From NCBI GenBank assembly GCA_964487255.1, contig CAZAQV010000005.1, forward strand, positions 124,001 to 188,000: a stretch of DNA of 64,000 nt. The letters run 5' to 3'. Source of the DNA: CAZAQV01 sp964487255 (GTDB taxonomy: Bacteria > Myxococcota_A > Polyangia > Polyangiales > CAZAQV01). The position numbers were made by a program, and so were the translations under genes. Position 1 is the stretch's first letter. Every line of letters begins with the position of its first letter. Positions 43,055 to 51,602 of this stretch are shown in pieces. The notes below the pieces were generated by a model. The model had not been told where the DNA came from. It saw only the letters and a program-made list of their open reading frames with translations, and did no database searches.

Positions 43055-43783
43055 CTAACGCACCGTGCCGCCGACGTCGAGCGCTTGGCCGATCGCGTCG
43101 GCAACCATCATCAGGGTGGTACCCAGACCGATCGCCACCACGCTCAGGACGGCCAAACTACGAGCGGGCAGGGCCAGAAAGAAGACCGGGATCTGTGGCG
43201 CGGTGCGGGCGATCAAGGCGATGACGATTTCGAGTAACAGGGCCGCCGCAAGGAGCGGAGCTCCCGCTCGAACCATGAGCGCAAAGGTATCGGCGAGCAG
43301 AAGCAGGGCACCCTCTAGATTCAGCACATCGTTTCGCCACGGTTGGCCCAGCGGGTAGCGCAAAGCGTAGCGGTAGAGCGCTTCGAGCAGCATGACGAGC
43401 CCACCCATGCTCGCGAAGACGGTCAGCGTTGCCAGGTGAAAGAAAAATGAGAGTGCGGAGTCGGACTGGGCTCCGGGAAGCTGACTTCGAGGTGCTCCCC
43501 GGAGGCTTTCGGCCAGATCGCCAACCCAGCGAAAAGCATAAAATGGAAGCGCGAAAGTCACCGCGATGATGCAGCCGAGCAAGAACTCGCCGCCAAGCAG
43601 GGCGAGCCACTGCGCCGCGTCGCTTGGAAGCGGACCTTTGGGCAGCGAGAGCGTAAACGCTCCGAACAGAACGAGCAGCGGTGTGCGTAACGTACGCGCG
43701 AGCGGCTCAAGCCAAGGCGTGATCAACAGAAACGGGGCCAGCCGTGCAGCCCCCAGCACGCCCCATGGCCACAGCTCCGTCAT
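43055..43783 (-). CDS. sctT: Type III export apparatus component, SctT/FliR family
   Basis: 242 residues. Six or more hydrophobic helices and the SctT/FliR C-terminal region with APLLAAALLLEIVIALIARTAPQIPVF. Its ATG overlaps the stop of the SctS-like gene (ATGA). The frame open upstream to 43984 has no relation to the family. Flagellar FliR and injectisome SctT cannot be told apart here. No other export gene (SctR, SctU, SctV, SctN) is in the window. Confidence 0.88.
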   Translation of the reverse strand: MTELWPWGVLGAARLAPFLLITPWLEPLARTLRTPLLVLFGAFTLSLPKGPLPSDAAQWLALLGGEFLLGCIIAVTFALPFYAFRWVGDLAESLRGAPRSQLPGAQSDSALSFFFHLATLTVFASMGGLVMLLEALYRYALRYPLGQPWRNDVLNLEGALLLLADTFALMVRAGAPLLAAALLLEIVIALIARTAPQIPVFFLALPARSLAVLSVVAIGLGTTLMMVADAIGQALDVGGTVR

Positions 43784-44025
43784 CCGATCGACGACCAGGC
43801 GGCGATCGTAAATGCAATCAACTCGCGCCCCATCCAGGTGGCGGACACGGCCAGCACGAGCACTGCAACGAGCAGTTTGGGCACGAAGGCGATGGATGAG
43901 TCCTGTATTTGTGTTGCAGCCTGCAAGATTCCGACGAGCAACCCCACTGCGATCACGGCCAGCAGCACGGGCAACGAGAGCCACACTGCGAGTAAGAGGG
44001 CTTCTGTTCCGAGTCGCGCAATCAT
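43780..44025 (-). CDS. sctS: Type III export apparatus component, SctS/FliQ family
   Basis: 81 residues, two membrane helices: ALLLAVWLSLPVLLAVIAVGLLVGILQAATQIQDSS, then FVPKLLVAVLVLAVSATWMG. The QAATQIQ motif at the end of helix 1 is the FliQ/SctS hallmark. Full-length for the family. Overlaps SctT by 4 bases and follows the second GltJ-like gene by 36. Confidence 0.9.
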   Translation of the reverse strand: MIARLGTEALLLAVWLSLPVLLAVIAVGLLVGILQAATQIQDSSIAFVPKLLVAVLVLAVSATWMGRELIAFTIAAWSSIG

Positions 44026-44061
44026 GGTTGGCGCAGCGTAGCCCGCAATGAGCTACTCTGA

Positions 44062-45603
44062 CTAGCCGACTTCACGGAAGACGAATGGAATAGACGTCTC
44101 CGTCGTTGCGCCCGTGCCCGGGAAACGCCACGTGCGTACCGCGCCCGTGATGCAGCTCTTGAGTCCGCCGACATCGTTTCCACTTACGTTGATTGTGGAG
44201 ACCCGTCCGGCGCCCGAGATCGTAACCTTCGCGTCGAGGCGGAATGCGGGTACTTTTCCCATGCCTCGAATGGCGCGTTCGTAGCAACGCTGAACGTTGC
44301 GGTAGTTCTTCGTGACGACGGTGCGGATCTGACTTTCGGTCAACTGTCGTCCGCCGCCACTACGCGAGGACGAGCTACCCGAACTACCCGACTTGAGGTT
44401 GATGCTGCCGCCACCCCCAAACTGAGCGATGCGTCGCTTCTCTTCTTCGGTGAGCTCTGGTTCGTTGTTTGTCTTCTTGGTGTTTGTTGCGCGAACGGCG
44501 CGTCTTGTGTTGTTGGCTCTGACCGTCGTCTCGCTGCTCGGTTCGTCGACGGCGTCGTCTGGCTCGCCCGTTTCTTCGATTGGAACCTCGATCTCTGGGC
44601 CCTTTGGCTCTTCGGAAACGACCTGTTCTTTCGTTGGCTCAGGTGTCGCTTGCTCCGGAACCGGCGAACTCAAGAAACGAACGCCGATGAAGATGCCGAT
44701 CGCCATCAAAAACAGAGCTGCAGCGCCGCCTGCCACGTAGAGCATGAGCGGCGGCCCGGCCTTCCTCCTTCCGAAGGGAGGCGGTTCGCTCGTGAGCGTG
44801 GAGGGGCCTGGCGCAAAAGCTCCGGGCGCGTCGACCATGGTCTGACCGTCGCCGTCCATGTCGAGGTCCATCGTTGGGTCGGGCGCAAACGGCCCCCTCC
44901 CAGGGGACGGCGCGTCGGAGACGAGCGGTGGAAGTGAGGCGATCGGAGCAGGCGTCGGGGCCGGCACTGACGAGAAGGGTTTGGGTTCTGGCTGTGACTC
45001 ACGTTCGGGCTGCGATGAGAGGGGTGAAGGCGCCATTGCGACAGCTGCGCTGGCTCCCGCGCGTCCGCCGATGGCGGCCGGTCTCGGACCGGCGGCGCGG
45101 TTGCCGGTCGTACGGGGTGGTGGCGGAGGTGGTGTCGAATTGCGAATACGCACAGGTGAAGGGGGCTTCGCGGGCTGCAGTAAAGCTGCTAGCTCGCTGA
45201 CCGTGTGAAGTGGTCGCCAGTCGTCGAAACCCTCGCGCCAACACAAGGACGAAAATTTGACGGCACCGGTTTCGATCTTGCGAGCAACCTCACTGCGCCC
45301 GATGGGTCCGACCGCAACATTGTTGATCTCGACATGCCAATGTTTGGGTTCCCGAGCGCCGAGGCCACCACCCGCGCTGGGCTGAGGACTCGACACCTGA
45401 TCGTAGAAGCCCTTAGTGAGCGGAGAACTGGCTGCAGGCGGGCGGGCTGTTGGCGGTCGGTCGGACGTCGTCGCGGTCAGCCTCTTTCCGTCGATGAGAA
45501 TTTTCTTGCCGCATTTGCGGCAGTCCATTCGCAGCGTCTTGCCGTGAACCTTTTCATCTTCGATGCGATATTTCCGACCGCAGCTGTCGCAGGAGAACTT
45601 CAT
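44062..45603 (-). CDS. Second GltJ/AgmX-like protein
   Basis: 513 residues with the same order as the protein at 27406: zinc ribbon with Cys5, Cys8, Cys28, Cys31; GYF-type domain (about 85-140, HWHVEINNVAVGPIGRSEVARKIE, with CWREGFDDWRP); long Pro/Ala/Ser linker; membrane helix (about 288-312, MLYVAGGAAALFLMAIGIFIG); acidic/Asn linker; and an AgmX/PglI C-terminal domain (about 425-513) with paired Cys. It heads the operon sctS-sctT-hpt-FHA-GGDEF. The zinc-ribbon start at ATG 45603 is certain. Confidence 0.88.
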   Translation of the reverse strand: MKFSCDSCGRKYRIEDEKVHGKTLRMDCRKCGKKILIDGKRLTATTSDRPPTARPPAASSPLTKGFYDQVSSPQPSAGGGLGAREPKHWHVEINNVAVGPIGRSEVARKIETGAVKFSSLCWREGFDDWRPLHTVSELAALLQPAKPPSPVRIRNSTPPPPPPRTTGNRAAGPRPAAIGGRAGASAAVAMAPSPLSSQPERESQPEPKPFSSVPAPTPAPIASLPPLVSDAPSPGRGPFAPDPTMDLDMDGDGQTMVDAPGAFAPGPSTLTSEPPPFGRRKAGPPLMLYVAGGAAALFLMAIGIFIGVRFLSSPVPEQATPEPTKEQVVSEEPKGPEIEVPIEETGEPDDAVDEPSSETTVRANNTRRAVRATNTKKTNNEPELTEEEKRRIAQFGGGGSINLKSGSSGSSSSRSGGGRQLTESQIRTVVTKNYRNVQRCYERAIRGMGKVPAFRLDAKVTISGAGRVSTINVSGNDVGGLKSCITGAVRTWRFPGTGATTETSIPFVFREVG

Positions 45604-45636
45604 TCGTTTTGGGGCACGTTGCGAGAAAAGAAATCA

Positions 45637-45655
45637 CTTCCCGAAGAACGGGAAG
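45637..45655 (-). terminator. Terminator between MshEN-TPR gene and GltJ-like gene
   Basis: Stem CTTCCCG/CGGGAAG with a five-base loop, followed on the minus strand by TGATTTCTTTTC. Fits a Rho-independent terminator for the upstream minus-strand operon. Confidence 0.6.
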
Positions 45656-45703
45656 ACTAAAGAAATTACGGCCTCGATTGAAGGCTCAGTTTCAAGAAGG
45701 ACG

Positions 45704-46723
45704 CTAATTAGACTCTGGTTCGACCGCGCGCGCCAGGTATTCTTTGATTTTGGCCTGAGTTTCCGGGTCCGGAGCATGCTCGACGGCCTTCTGCCACGTC
45801 CTATAGGCGTGGTGATTGTATCCGATCCGTTGGTAGATAATTGCTAAACTTTTTAGGCAGTCGAAGTGGTCCGGTTTCAAGGAGAGTGCTCGCTCAAGGA
45901 TCTTCGCGGCCTCATAGGGTTTGTTGTTTCGTCCATATACCAAGCCTAAATAGTAGTATGCGAGCTGACAATTGGGATCGATGGAGATCGCTTCTTGAAG
46001 CTCCGAGACGGCTTCGACCAGCGCTTTACGCGCGTAGGCGTCGAGCGCGCGATCGAGGTGTGGGTTGTTTTCCCGTTGTGGGGCGGCGATTGCGGCATAG
46101 ACCGCGGTGTCACCCAGGCCGTTGGAAAAAACGTCTTCCGGGTTGGCCATGGCGTGTGACGTAAACGTTGCCCCGTCCCCGGGCATCGGGGCGGCGGAGA
46201 GGTCAGCATCGCCGGTGGCTTGCCGCATCGAAAGAGGAACCGCCGTGCCAAAGAAGTAACGCTCGCCACGGCTCGCCGCCAGGTAGGCCTCGTCGATCGT
46301 GCGTCGGATCGCAGCATGAAGCGCAACGTAGGTGAAAACCTCGAGACCTGTCGTGAACTCGATCTCTTCGATCAACTGATTCCGTCCGGGGTCGGCGAGC
46401 GCGACGAAAATGACCGCATCTGTACGTTCGAGCGGCAGCACCAGGTCTCGCTTTGCGAGCTCCTCGGGGACGACGTCGAGTATGTGAAGGTCGATTGTTC
46501 GGCGGTCGAGGTCGACTGCGGGCAAGCCATGCTGCTCGCTTAGCGACTCAAGCAGGTCTTGGGTTTGGACCAGCCCCTCGTTCATCGCGACCGAGGCCAA
46601 GCGGTCGCTGGACTGACGCGACTTATCAAGCAGTCGATCGAGATCTTTGGCGCTGACCAATTTTCGTTGCAGTAAGATTTGGCCGAGAGCCTTCTTGCCG
46701 CCGCCTTTTGGGTCCTCGCCCAC
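45704..46723 (-). CDS. MshEN/GspE-N domain protein with TPR
   Basis: 339 residues from GTG 46723. Residues about 12-145 match the MshEN (type II secretion ATPase N-terminal) fold: LGQILLQRKLVSAKDLDRLLDKS and VNEGLVQ-type second half with LAKRDLVLPLERTDAVIFVALADP. Some MshEN domains bind c-di-GMP. The C-terminal part (about 220-330) has TPR pairs (AYYYLGLVYGRNNKPYEAAKILERALSLKPDHFDCLKSLAIIYQ). No ATPase domain. Likely a c-di-GMP-sensing scaffold, inferred only. Last gene of the operon beginning with the biotin protein. Confidence 0.8.
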   Translation of the reverse strand: MGEDPKGGGKKALGQILLQRKLVSAKDLDRLLDKSRQSSDRLASVAMNEGLVQTQDLLESLSEQHGLPAVDLDRRTIDLHILDVVPEELAKRDLVLPLERTDAVIFVALADPGRNQLIEEIEFTTGLEVFTYVALHAAIRRTIDEAYLAASRGERYFFGTAVPLSMRQATGDADLSAAPMPGDGATFTSHAMANPEDVFSNGLGDTAVYAAIAAPQRENNPHLDRALDAYARKALVEAVSELQEAISIDPNCQLAYYYLGLVYGRNNKPYEAAKILERALSLKPDHFDCLKSLAIIYQRIGYNHHAYRTWQKAVEHAPDPETQAKIKEYLARAVEPESN

Positions 46724-46760
46724 CAGTACTACTTTAGCATTCAGGGCTCGATGGAGTCGA

Positions 46761-47261
46761 CTACATGCCCGAGAGGATCAGAAAGCCGTCGTCGTTTTGC
46801 GCCAGAACGACTCGGTTGTCTTCGAGCCGCCGTACCGCGTGGTCGCCCGCTTCGGTCTTGAGATGAAAGCTGCCGGTATACGTAAAATCGACAAAGATCC
46901 GTTCTCGAACTCGGGTTACGCGGCGATATCGGATCTCGTAGCGAACCTTGACGAGACGTTCTTTCCAGGTGGCCAGCTTCGTGGCGAGGCCTTCGTAGTC
47001 CACGTCGTCGTTGGCGCTTGGCGTGCCTGAGTCGTCGTAGTAGTCGGGGGACGCAAGCTTGAGCAGCTTGCCGATGTTGCGATCCTCGACGGCGTGTCGG
47101 TACCCCTCCATGAACTCGATGATTTGGCGGTTTTCGGCGTTGTCCTCGACGTCGGTGTTTGGGATCAACGCCGCACCACAACCCAGCGATGGGATGAAGA
47201 AACCCAGTGCGAGGGTCGACCCGAGCAGGCGGGTCATCAAGTTCATGGGTGAGCGGAACAT
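46761..47261 (-). CDS. Small NTF2-like lipoprotein
   Basis: 166 residues. Signal to lipobox IPSLGC (about residue 28) then a domain with the feel of an NTF2/SnoaL-like fold: RQIIEFMEGYRHAVEDRNIGKLLKLASPDYYDDSG, IRYRRVTRVRERIFVDFTYTGSFHLK. ATG 47261 or 47246. Function unknown; these domains carry small-molecule or peptide sites. Between the biotin protein and the MshEN protein. Confidence 0.7.
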   Translation of the reverse strand: MFRSPMNLMTRLLGSTLALGFFIPSLGCGAALIPNTDVEDNAENRQIIEFMEGYRHAVEDRNIGKLLKLASPDYYDDSGTPSANDDVDYEGLATKLATWKERLVKVRYEIRYRRVTRVRERIFVDFTYTGSFHLKTEAGDHAVRRLEDNRVVLAQNDDGFLILSGM

Positions 47262-47316
47262 GCGTGAACCCTTTATCTAGCAAATCCCACACCAGGTGGG
47301 CGAGTTGCTGACGCGG

Positions 47317-47826
47317 CTAGCTGTTCAGCTCCACAAAAGTGACCAGAAGTTCGTTTCCTTCGACGCTTTGGCCCTCTTCGACCTCGATGCGACCGACCTC
47401 GCAGGGCGCGCTCGTACGGAGCTCGTTCTGCATTTTCATTGCCTCGATGACAAGGAGCAAATCACCCTCTGTCAATTTGTCACCCTCGGAAATGGCGACC
47501 TTCACGACCTTTCCGGGCATGGGGGCTCGCAGTTCGAGGTCTGAGCCGCCGGCTCCTCCTACCGCACCTCGTATGCGGTCGTGGGGAGCCAGTACTTGGA
47601 CGGCAGCGCGCGCTGTCCCATGGGCCACGAACGAACCGTTTGTTGTCGTGCACAGTTCGACAACGCGCCCTCCAGCGAGCAATAGGTACCCGTCTGGTAG
47701 AGGTTCGACCGTCCATTCGCCCAGCGGAATGCCGAGCAGCACATCGGTGCCATCGACGGCGAGAATACGACCGCCGGCGAGTTCGACATCGATGGTTTCG
47801 CCCTCAATGGTGGCTCGATAAAGCAT
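47317..47826 (-). CDS. Biotin carboxyl carrier-type protein
   Basis: 169 residues. The C-terminal domain (about 95-169) is a biotinyl domain with the EAMKM motif (Lys131) and the usual LRAPMPGKVVKVAISEGDKL. N-terminal 90 residues are strand-rich and of the type seen in BCCP subunits of propionyl-/acetyl-CoA carboxylases. No carboxylase subunit is in the window. It opens the operon. Confidence 0.87.
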   Translation of the reverse strand: MLYRATIEGETIDVELAGGRILAVDGTDVLLGIPLGEWTVEPLPDGYLLLAGGRVVELCTTTNGSFVAHGTARAAVQVLAPHDRIRGAVGGAGGSDLELRAPMPGKVVKVAISEGDKLTEGDLLLVIEAMKMQNELRTSAPCEVGRIEVEEGQSVEGNELLVTFVELNS

Positions 47827-47930
47827 CGGGAACTTCCCTTACCGTGATCTGGCTCGATTGACCATGGTGTGCGCCGCTCCGCCCGCCTTCTTTTCCAGCG
47901 GACCCTGCTCTTGTGCTTATAATCTGCCGC

Positions 47931-49295
47931 ATGCGGGTCGAAGAGGTCTTTGGCGAAGATGTACCCACGGTGCTCTCACGAGACCCGAGTGTACTCGACG
48001 CGCGGCTTCGCGAATTTCATCCCGAGGACGTCGCGGACATGCTTGAGCCGCTTGAGGTCGAGCATGCGATCGGTATTTTGCGCGCACTCGACCCTGCGTT
48101 CGCGGCTTCTGTTGTCGAAGCACTAGAGCTTGAGCAGCGCCACGCAGTGCTTGAAAAGATGCAGACGGCTCGCGCTGCGGGTCTGCTGTCCGAGCTGCCG
48201 CCAGACGATCGTATCGATGTTGTCCAAGACTTGCCCGAGTCGCTGTCTGAGATGTTGCTCAAGGCGCTCGAGAAGAGTGATGCGGAAGCGGCCCAGGAGG
48301 TGCGCGAGCTCGGCGTTTACGCGGAGGACACCGCTGGCGGCTTGATGACCTTGGACTTCGTAGCGCTACCGCCAGACGTCACGGCGGAGATGGCGATCGA
48401 AGCTGTGCGCGAAGCCTCCGCCGAAGATGAAGTCGAGTCGGTCTTTTATCTCTATGTCCTCTACGGAGAGACCTTGGTTGGTGTGGTGTCGTTGCGTGAG
48501 CTGCTGTTGGCTCAGCCAACGAGTACGCTGGAAGAGATCATGACGACGAAGGTCGTGCGGCTTTCGGCGCATGACGACCAAGAAGAAGTCGCACAGGTGA
48601 TGGCGCGCTACAATTTCTCAGCGCTGCCGGTCGTCAACGATGACGGACACATGCTTGGCTTGGTCACGGTGGATGACGTGGTGGACGTCGTGATCGAAGA
48701 AGCGACAGAAGACGCACAAATGATGGGCGGAACCGTCCCGCTCGAAGACAGCTATTTCGAGACGGGTTTCTGGACGTTCCTGCGCAAGCGCGTTGCTTGG
48801 CTGCTCATTTTGTTCGTGGGACAGCTGCTCACCGCAACCGTCATGGAGCAACACGACGTGGCTGCGATCGCTGGGCTGGTCGTTTTTATTCCACTCATCA
48901 TTGCTACGGGCGGAAACTCCGGCGCGCAGAGTTCCACGCTCATTATCCGTGCGCTTGCGGTCGGTGAAGTCGAACCGAATGAATGGTTGAAGGTCTTCTC
49001 GCGAGAGCTAGCGATGGGCTTGGTGCTCGGTCTCTTACTCGGTGCCGTTGGATTCGCACGCGCATTCTTTGTGGGCAACGAAGCATCCCTCGAACTCGCG
49101 TGGACGGTCGCCACGAGCATTACAGCGGTCGTTACGCTCGGGACATTATCGGGTTCGCTCTTGCCACTGGCCATCGAACGAATCGGGTTCGACCCCGCCG
49201 TCTCGTCCACACCGTTCATCGCATCGCTCGTTGACGTCGTTGGCTTGATTCTCTACTTCGTGATCGCCGGCATCATCTTCGGCATCGCGCTCTGA
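47931..49295 (+). CDS. mgtE: MgtE-type magnesium transporter
   Basis: 454 residues. N domain (about 5-130, HPEDVADMLEPLEVEHAIGIL), CBS pair (about 135-260, with ALPVVNDDGHMLGLVTVDDVVDVV), then five membrane helices (about 285-454) with the filter motif IPLIIATGGNSGAQSSTL. It closes when cytosolic Mg is high. ATG 47931 is the family start; the frame before it is short. Divergent from the biotin protein. Confidence 0.96.
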   Translation: MRVEEVFGEDVPTVLSRDPSVLDARLREFHPEDVADMLEPLEVEHAIGILRALDPAFAASVVEALELEQRHAVLEKMQTARAAGLLSELPPDDRIDVVQDLPESLSEMLLKALEKSDAEAAQEVRELGVYAEDTAGGLMTLDFVALPPDVTAEMAIEAVREASAEDEVESVFYLYVLYGETLVGVVSLRELLLAQPTSTLEEIMTTKVVRLSAHDDQEEVAQVMARYNFSALPVVNDDGHMLGLVTVDDVVDVVIEEATEDAQMMGGTVPLEDSYFETGFWTFLRKRVAWLLILFVGQLLTATVMEQHDVAAIAGLVVFIPLIIATGGNSGAQSSTLIIRALAVGEVEPNEWLKVFSRELAMGLVLGLLLGAVGFARAFFVGNEASLELAWTVATSITAVVTLGTLSGSLLPLAIERIGFDPAVSSTPFIASLVDVVGLILYFVIAGIIFGIAL

Positions 49296-49322
49296 GCGCG
49301 CGGTGATAACGAGACTTGAAGG

Positions 49323-50111
49323 CTAGCGGCCGCGAATGGTGCGCTCAAGTTGCCTGACGAAGGCGAGGTGCTCGTCGATCGACGCGAGTGCGATGCTCAC
49401 GTTCTCGGGACGTTCTGGCCGCTTGTCTGAGTGGACAAAAATGCCGAGGCTGCTGCGCTCGTGTGCGTAGTGGATTGCCGGTAGGTCGGTCAGGTCGTCG
49501 CCCGCAAAATAGATGGTCTGTGCCTGTGTGCGTTCCGCGATCGAGCGCAGCGCGTCGCCTTTGCTTGCCCGGTCGAGCTCGGCCTCGACGATGAAACTTC
49601 CGTCGCGCGCGTGAAGACCGAGTGCTTGCGCCTTGCTTCGCGCTTCAGCCAGGATTTGTTCGCCGCGGTCAGGATGGGTTTGGCTGACCGAACGCGTGTG
49701 AATCGCGCGCGCGCGGGGCTTTTTTTCGTAGTCTGCGCCTGCAGGCACGAGCTGCTCTTGGACAAAGTGATCAAATGAATCCATGCGTGCGCGCTCCTCG
49801 TCCGTCATTGAAGCTGGCGCATAGTTGGCGCCCGGTTCGACGATGACCGCGCCATGTTCAGCAGAACGCCAGGCTTCGGGCAGCGAAATGACATGGTTCA
49901 TCGAGGGAAACGCGCGCCCCGTGATCAAGGCGACGATGACTCCGTCGACACTGGTGAGTGCGCGTAATGATTCGACCGTCGGCTCTGGGACCCGAGCGCT
50001 CTGTGGTTCGATATGGTAGGGCGCGAGCGTTCCATCGATGTCGAAAGCCAAAAGAAGTGGGCGCGGACTGGATGCGATGCGCGAGGCGAGGCTTTCGATG
50101 GTGTCACTCAT
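49323..50111 (-). CDS. otsB: Trehalose-6-phosphate phosphatase
   Basis: 262 residues, HAD-superfamily phosphatase finishing trehalose synthesis. Nucleophile motif FDIDGTLAPY, the GxG-type EHGAVIVEPG, and GDDLTDLPAIHYAH with the metal Asp pair. Its ATG overlaps the otsA stop (ATGA). The final residues YRLEQ-type end (QLERTIRGR) are ordinary. Confidence 0.95.
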   Translation of the reverse strand: MSDTIESLASRIASSPRPLLLAFDIDGTLAPYHIEPQSARVPEPTVESLRALTSVDGVIVALITGRAFPSMNHVISLPEAWRSAEHGAVIVEPGANYAPASMTDEERARMDSFDHFVQEQLVPAGADYEKKPRARAIHTRSVSQTHPDRGEQILAEARSKAQALGLHARDGSFIVEAELDRASKGDALRSIAERTQAQTIYFAGDDLTDLPAIHYAHERSSLGIFVHSDKRPERPENVSIALASIDEHLAFVRQLERTIRGR

Positions 50112-51490
50112 TGTTCCAGCTGTTCCAAAAAGCGCTTCGCCCAGCCGTGCACATCGAGTCGTTGGACCTGTTGGCCGAGTGTGCGCATGTTCGCCTCTTT
50201 ATCTTTGTCGCTTAGTTCATGCGCGTGGCTTAATGCGTTGGCGATGCCATCCAGGTCGTGGGGGTTGACCATGAAGGCGTTCTTGAGAAACGACGCGGCA
50301 CCCGCGAACTCACTTAGAATCAAATGACCCGGGCTGTCCGAGTGTGCCGAGACGTATTCGTGCGCGACCAAGTTCATGCCATCTCGAAGCGGCGTGACCA
50401 GAGCGGTGTCGGCCGCTCGGTAGTGTGCGAACAGTGTCTCCGGGTCGAGGTTTCGATAGATGTAGTGAATCGGGGCGCGACCCGTCGCCCCGTAGCGTCC
50501 GTTGAGGTCGCCGACCATGCGGTCGATCTCATCTTTGAGTTCACCATAGGCCGCGACATCGGTTCGGCTCGGCACCATGATCTGCACGAGAACAGTATCC
50601 TGTAATCGTGTCGGGTTGCGTTTGAGAAAGCGTTCGTACCCCAAGATGCGCTCCGGAATACCTTTGGTGTAGTCAAGGCGATCCACCCCTAGGATGATGC
50701 GCCGTCCACCGACCATGTTTCGAAGCTCGGTCGCTTGCTCAACCACGCTGGGCGTCACGGACAATGAGGTGCAGCGTTCGAAGTCGATTCCGATAGGATG
50801 CTCGGCTGTCTGCACCTGCCGCCCGTTAAAGTCGACAACCCCACGGCTTACGCTTGCGTCCGTAAAGCGTGCGACGCAGCCCAAAAAACTTTTCACGAAC
50901 TCTTTGGTGTGAAACGCAAGGAGGTCGGCGCCGAGAAGGCCCTCGAGAATCTGCTTGCGCCACGGCAGAACGCCAAACAGTTCCGGGGATGGCCACGGAA
51001 CATGGCAGAACCATCCGATACGGGCTTTCTTTCGCCGGCGACGAAGCGCGCCGGGCAACAGCATGAGGTGATAGTCGTGAACCCAGACGCGGTCGCGCGT
51101 GCCACAGACTTCAGCGAGCTTCTCGGCAAACAGATGGTTGGCGAGCAGGTAGTCCTCCCACGGCGCCTCACCGATTCGTTCGGTGGTCGGAAACGAATGA
51201 AGGAGCGGCCAAAGCAGCGCGTTTGAAATGCCCTGATAAAACCCCTCGCGCTGCGCCTTGGGGATTTGTACGAGCGCCTGATCATAACCGAGGTCCGGAC
51301 TATCGACCGGAACTTCAGCGCGCTCGTCACGGGCTTCTTTGGAGCTCATCCAGACGCCGCCACGTGAGCGCAGCATTGGATCGATCGCGGCCACGAGCCC
51401 ACCTGCCGAACGCACCCAGCGCGAGCGGCCTCCAGATCGCTGCCTGCGAAGGGGTCCGCGATTTGCTACGACGATCAGCTTTCCGGCCAT
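50108..51490 (-). CDS. otsA: Trehalose-6-phosphate synthase
   Basis: 460 residues, GT20 enzyme forming trehalose 6-phosphate from UDP-glucose and glucose 6-phosphate. Motifs SAGGLVAAIDPML, VWVHDYHLMLLPGALR, GVDRLDYTKGIPERI, and VTPLRDGMNLVAHEYVSAH. ATG 51490 has AGGTGG six bases upstream, so it is preferred to GTG 51499. Divergent from the aldo/keto reductase with a dyad between them. Confidence 0.96.
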   Translation of the reverse strand: MAGKLIVVANRGPLRRQRSGGRSRWVRSAGGLVAAIDPMLRSRGGVWMSSKEARDERAEVPVDSPDLGYDQALVQIPKAQREGFYQGISNALLWPLLHSFPTTERIGEAPWEDYLLANHLFAEKLAEVCGTRDRVWVHDYHLMLLPGALRRRRKKARIGWFCHVPWPSPELFGVLPWRKQILEGLLGADLLAFHTKEFVKSFLGCVARFTDASVSRGVVDFNGRQVQTAEHPIGIDFERCTSLSVTPSVVEQATELRNMVGGRRIILGVDRLDYTKGIPERILGYERFLKRNPTRLQDTVLVQIMVPSRTDVAAYGELKDEIDRMVGDLNGRYGATGRAPIHYIYRNLDPETLFAHYRAADTALVTPLRDGMNLVAHEYVSAHSDSPGHLILSEFAGAASFLKNAFMVNPHDLDGIANALSHAHELSDKDKEANMRTLGQQVQRLDVHGWAKRFLEQLEQ

Positions 51491-51525
51491 GCCCACCACC
51501 TAGCTCGAAACGCAACAAACCGCAT

Positions 51526-51546
51526 CAAGGTTACGTTTCAACCTTG
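51526..51546. promoter_or_regulatory. Dyad in the otsA/aldo-keto reductase divergent region
   Basis: CAAGGTT, seven bases, AACCTTG: a 7-base inverted repeat centred between two divergent starts (36 and 57 bases away). A plausible operator controlling both. Confidence 0.4.
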
Positions 51547-51602
51547 TTACGATTGAGGATCGTTTTGCGGGATTGAGTGCCGAGCCATGTTAGGATTCGC
51601 CC

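Noticed and set aside
43055..44025. A complete type III secretion system
   Set aside because: Only SctS and SctT are here; none of the other core components is seen.
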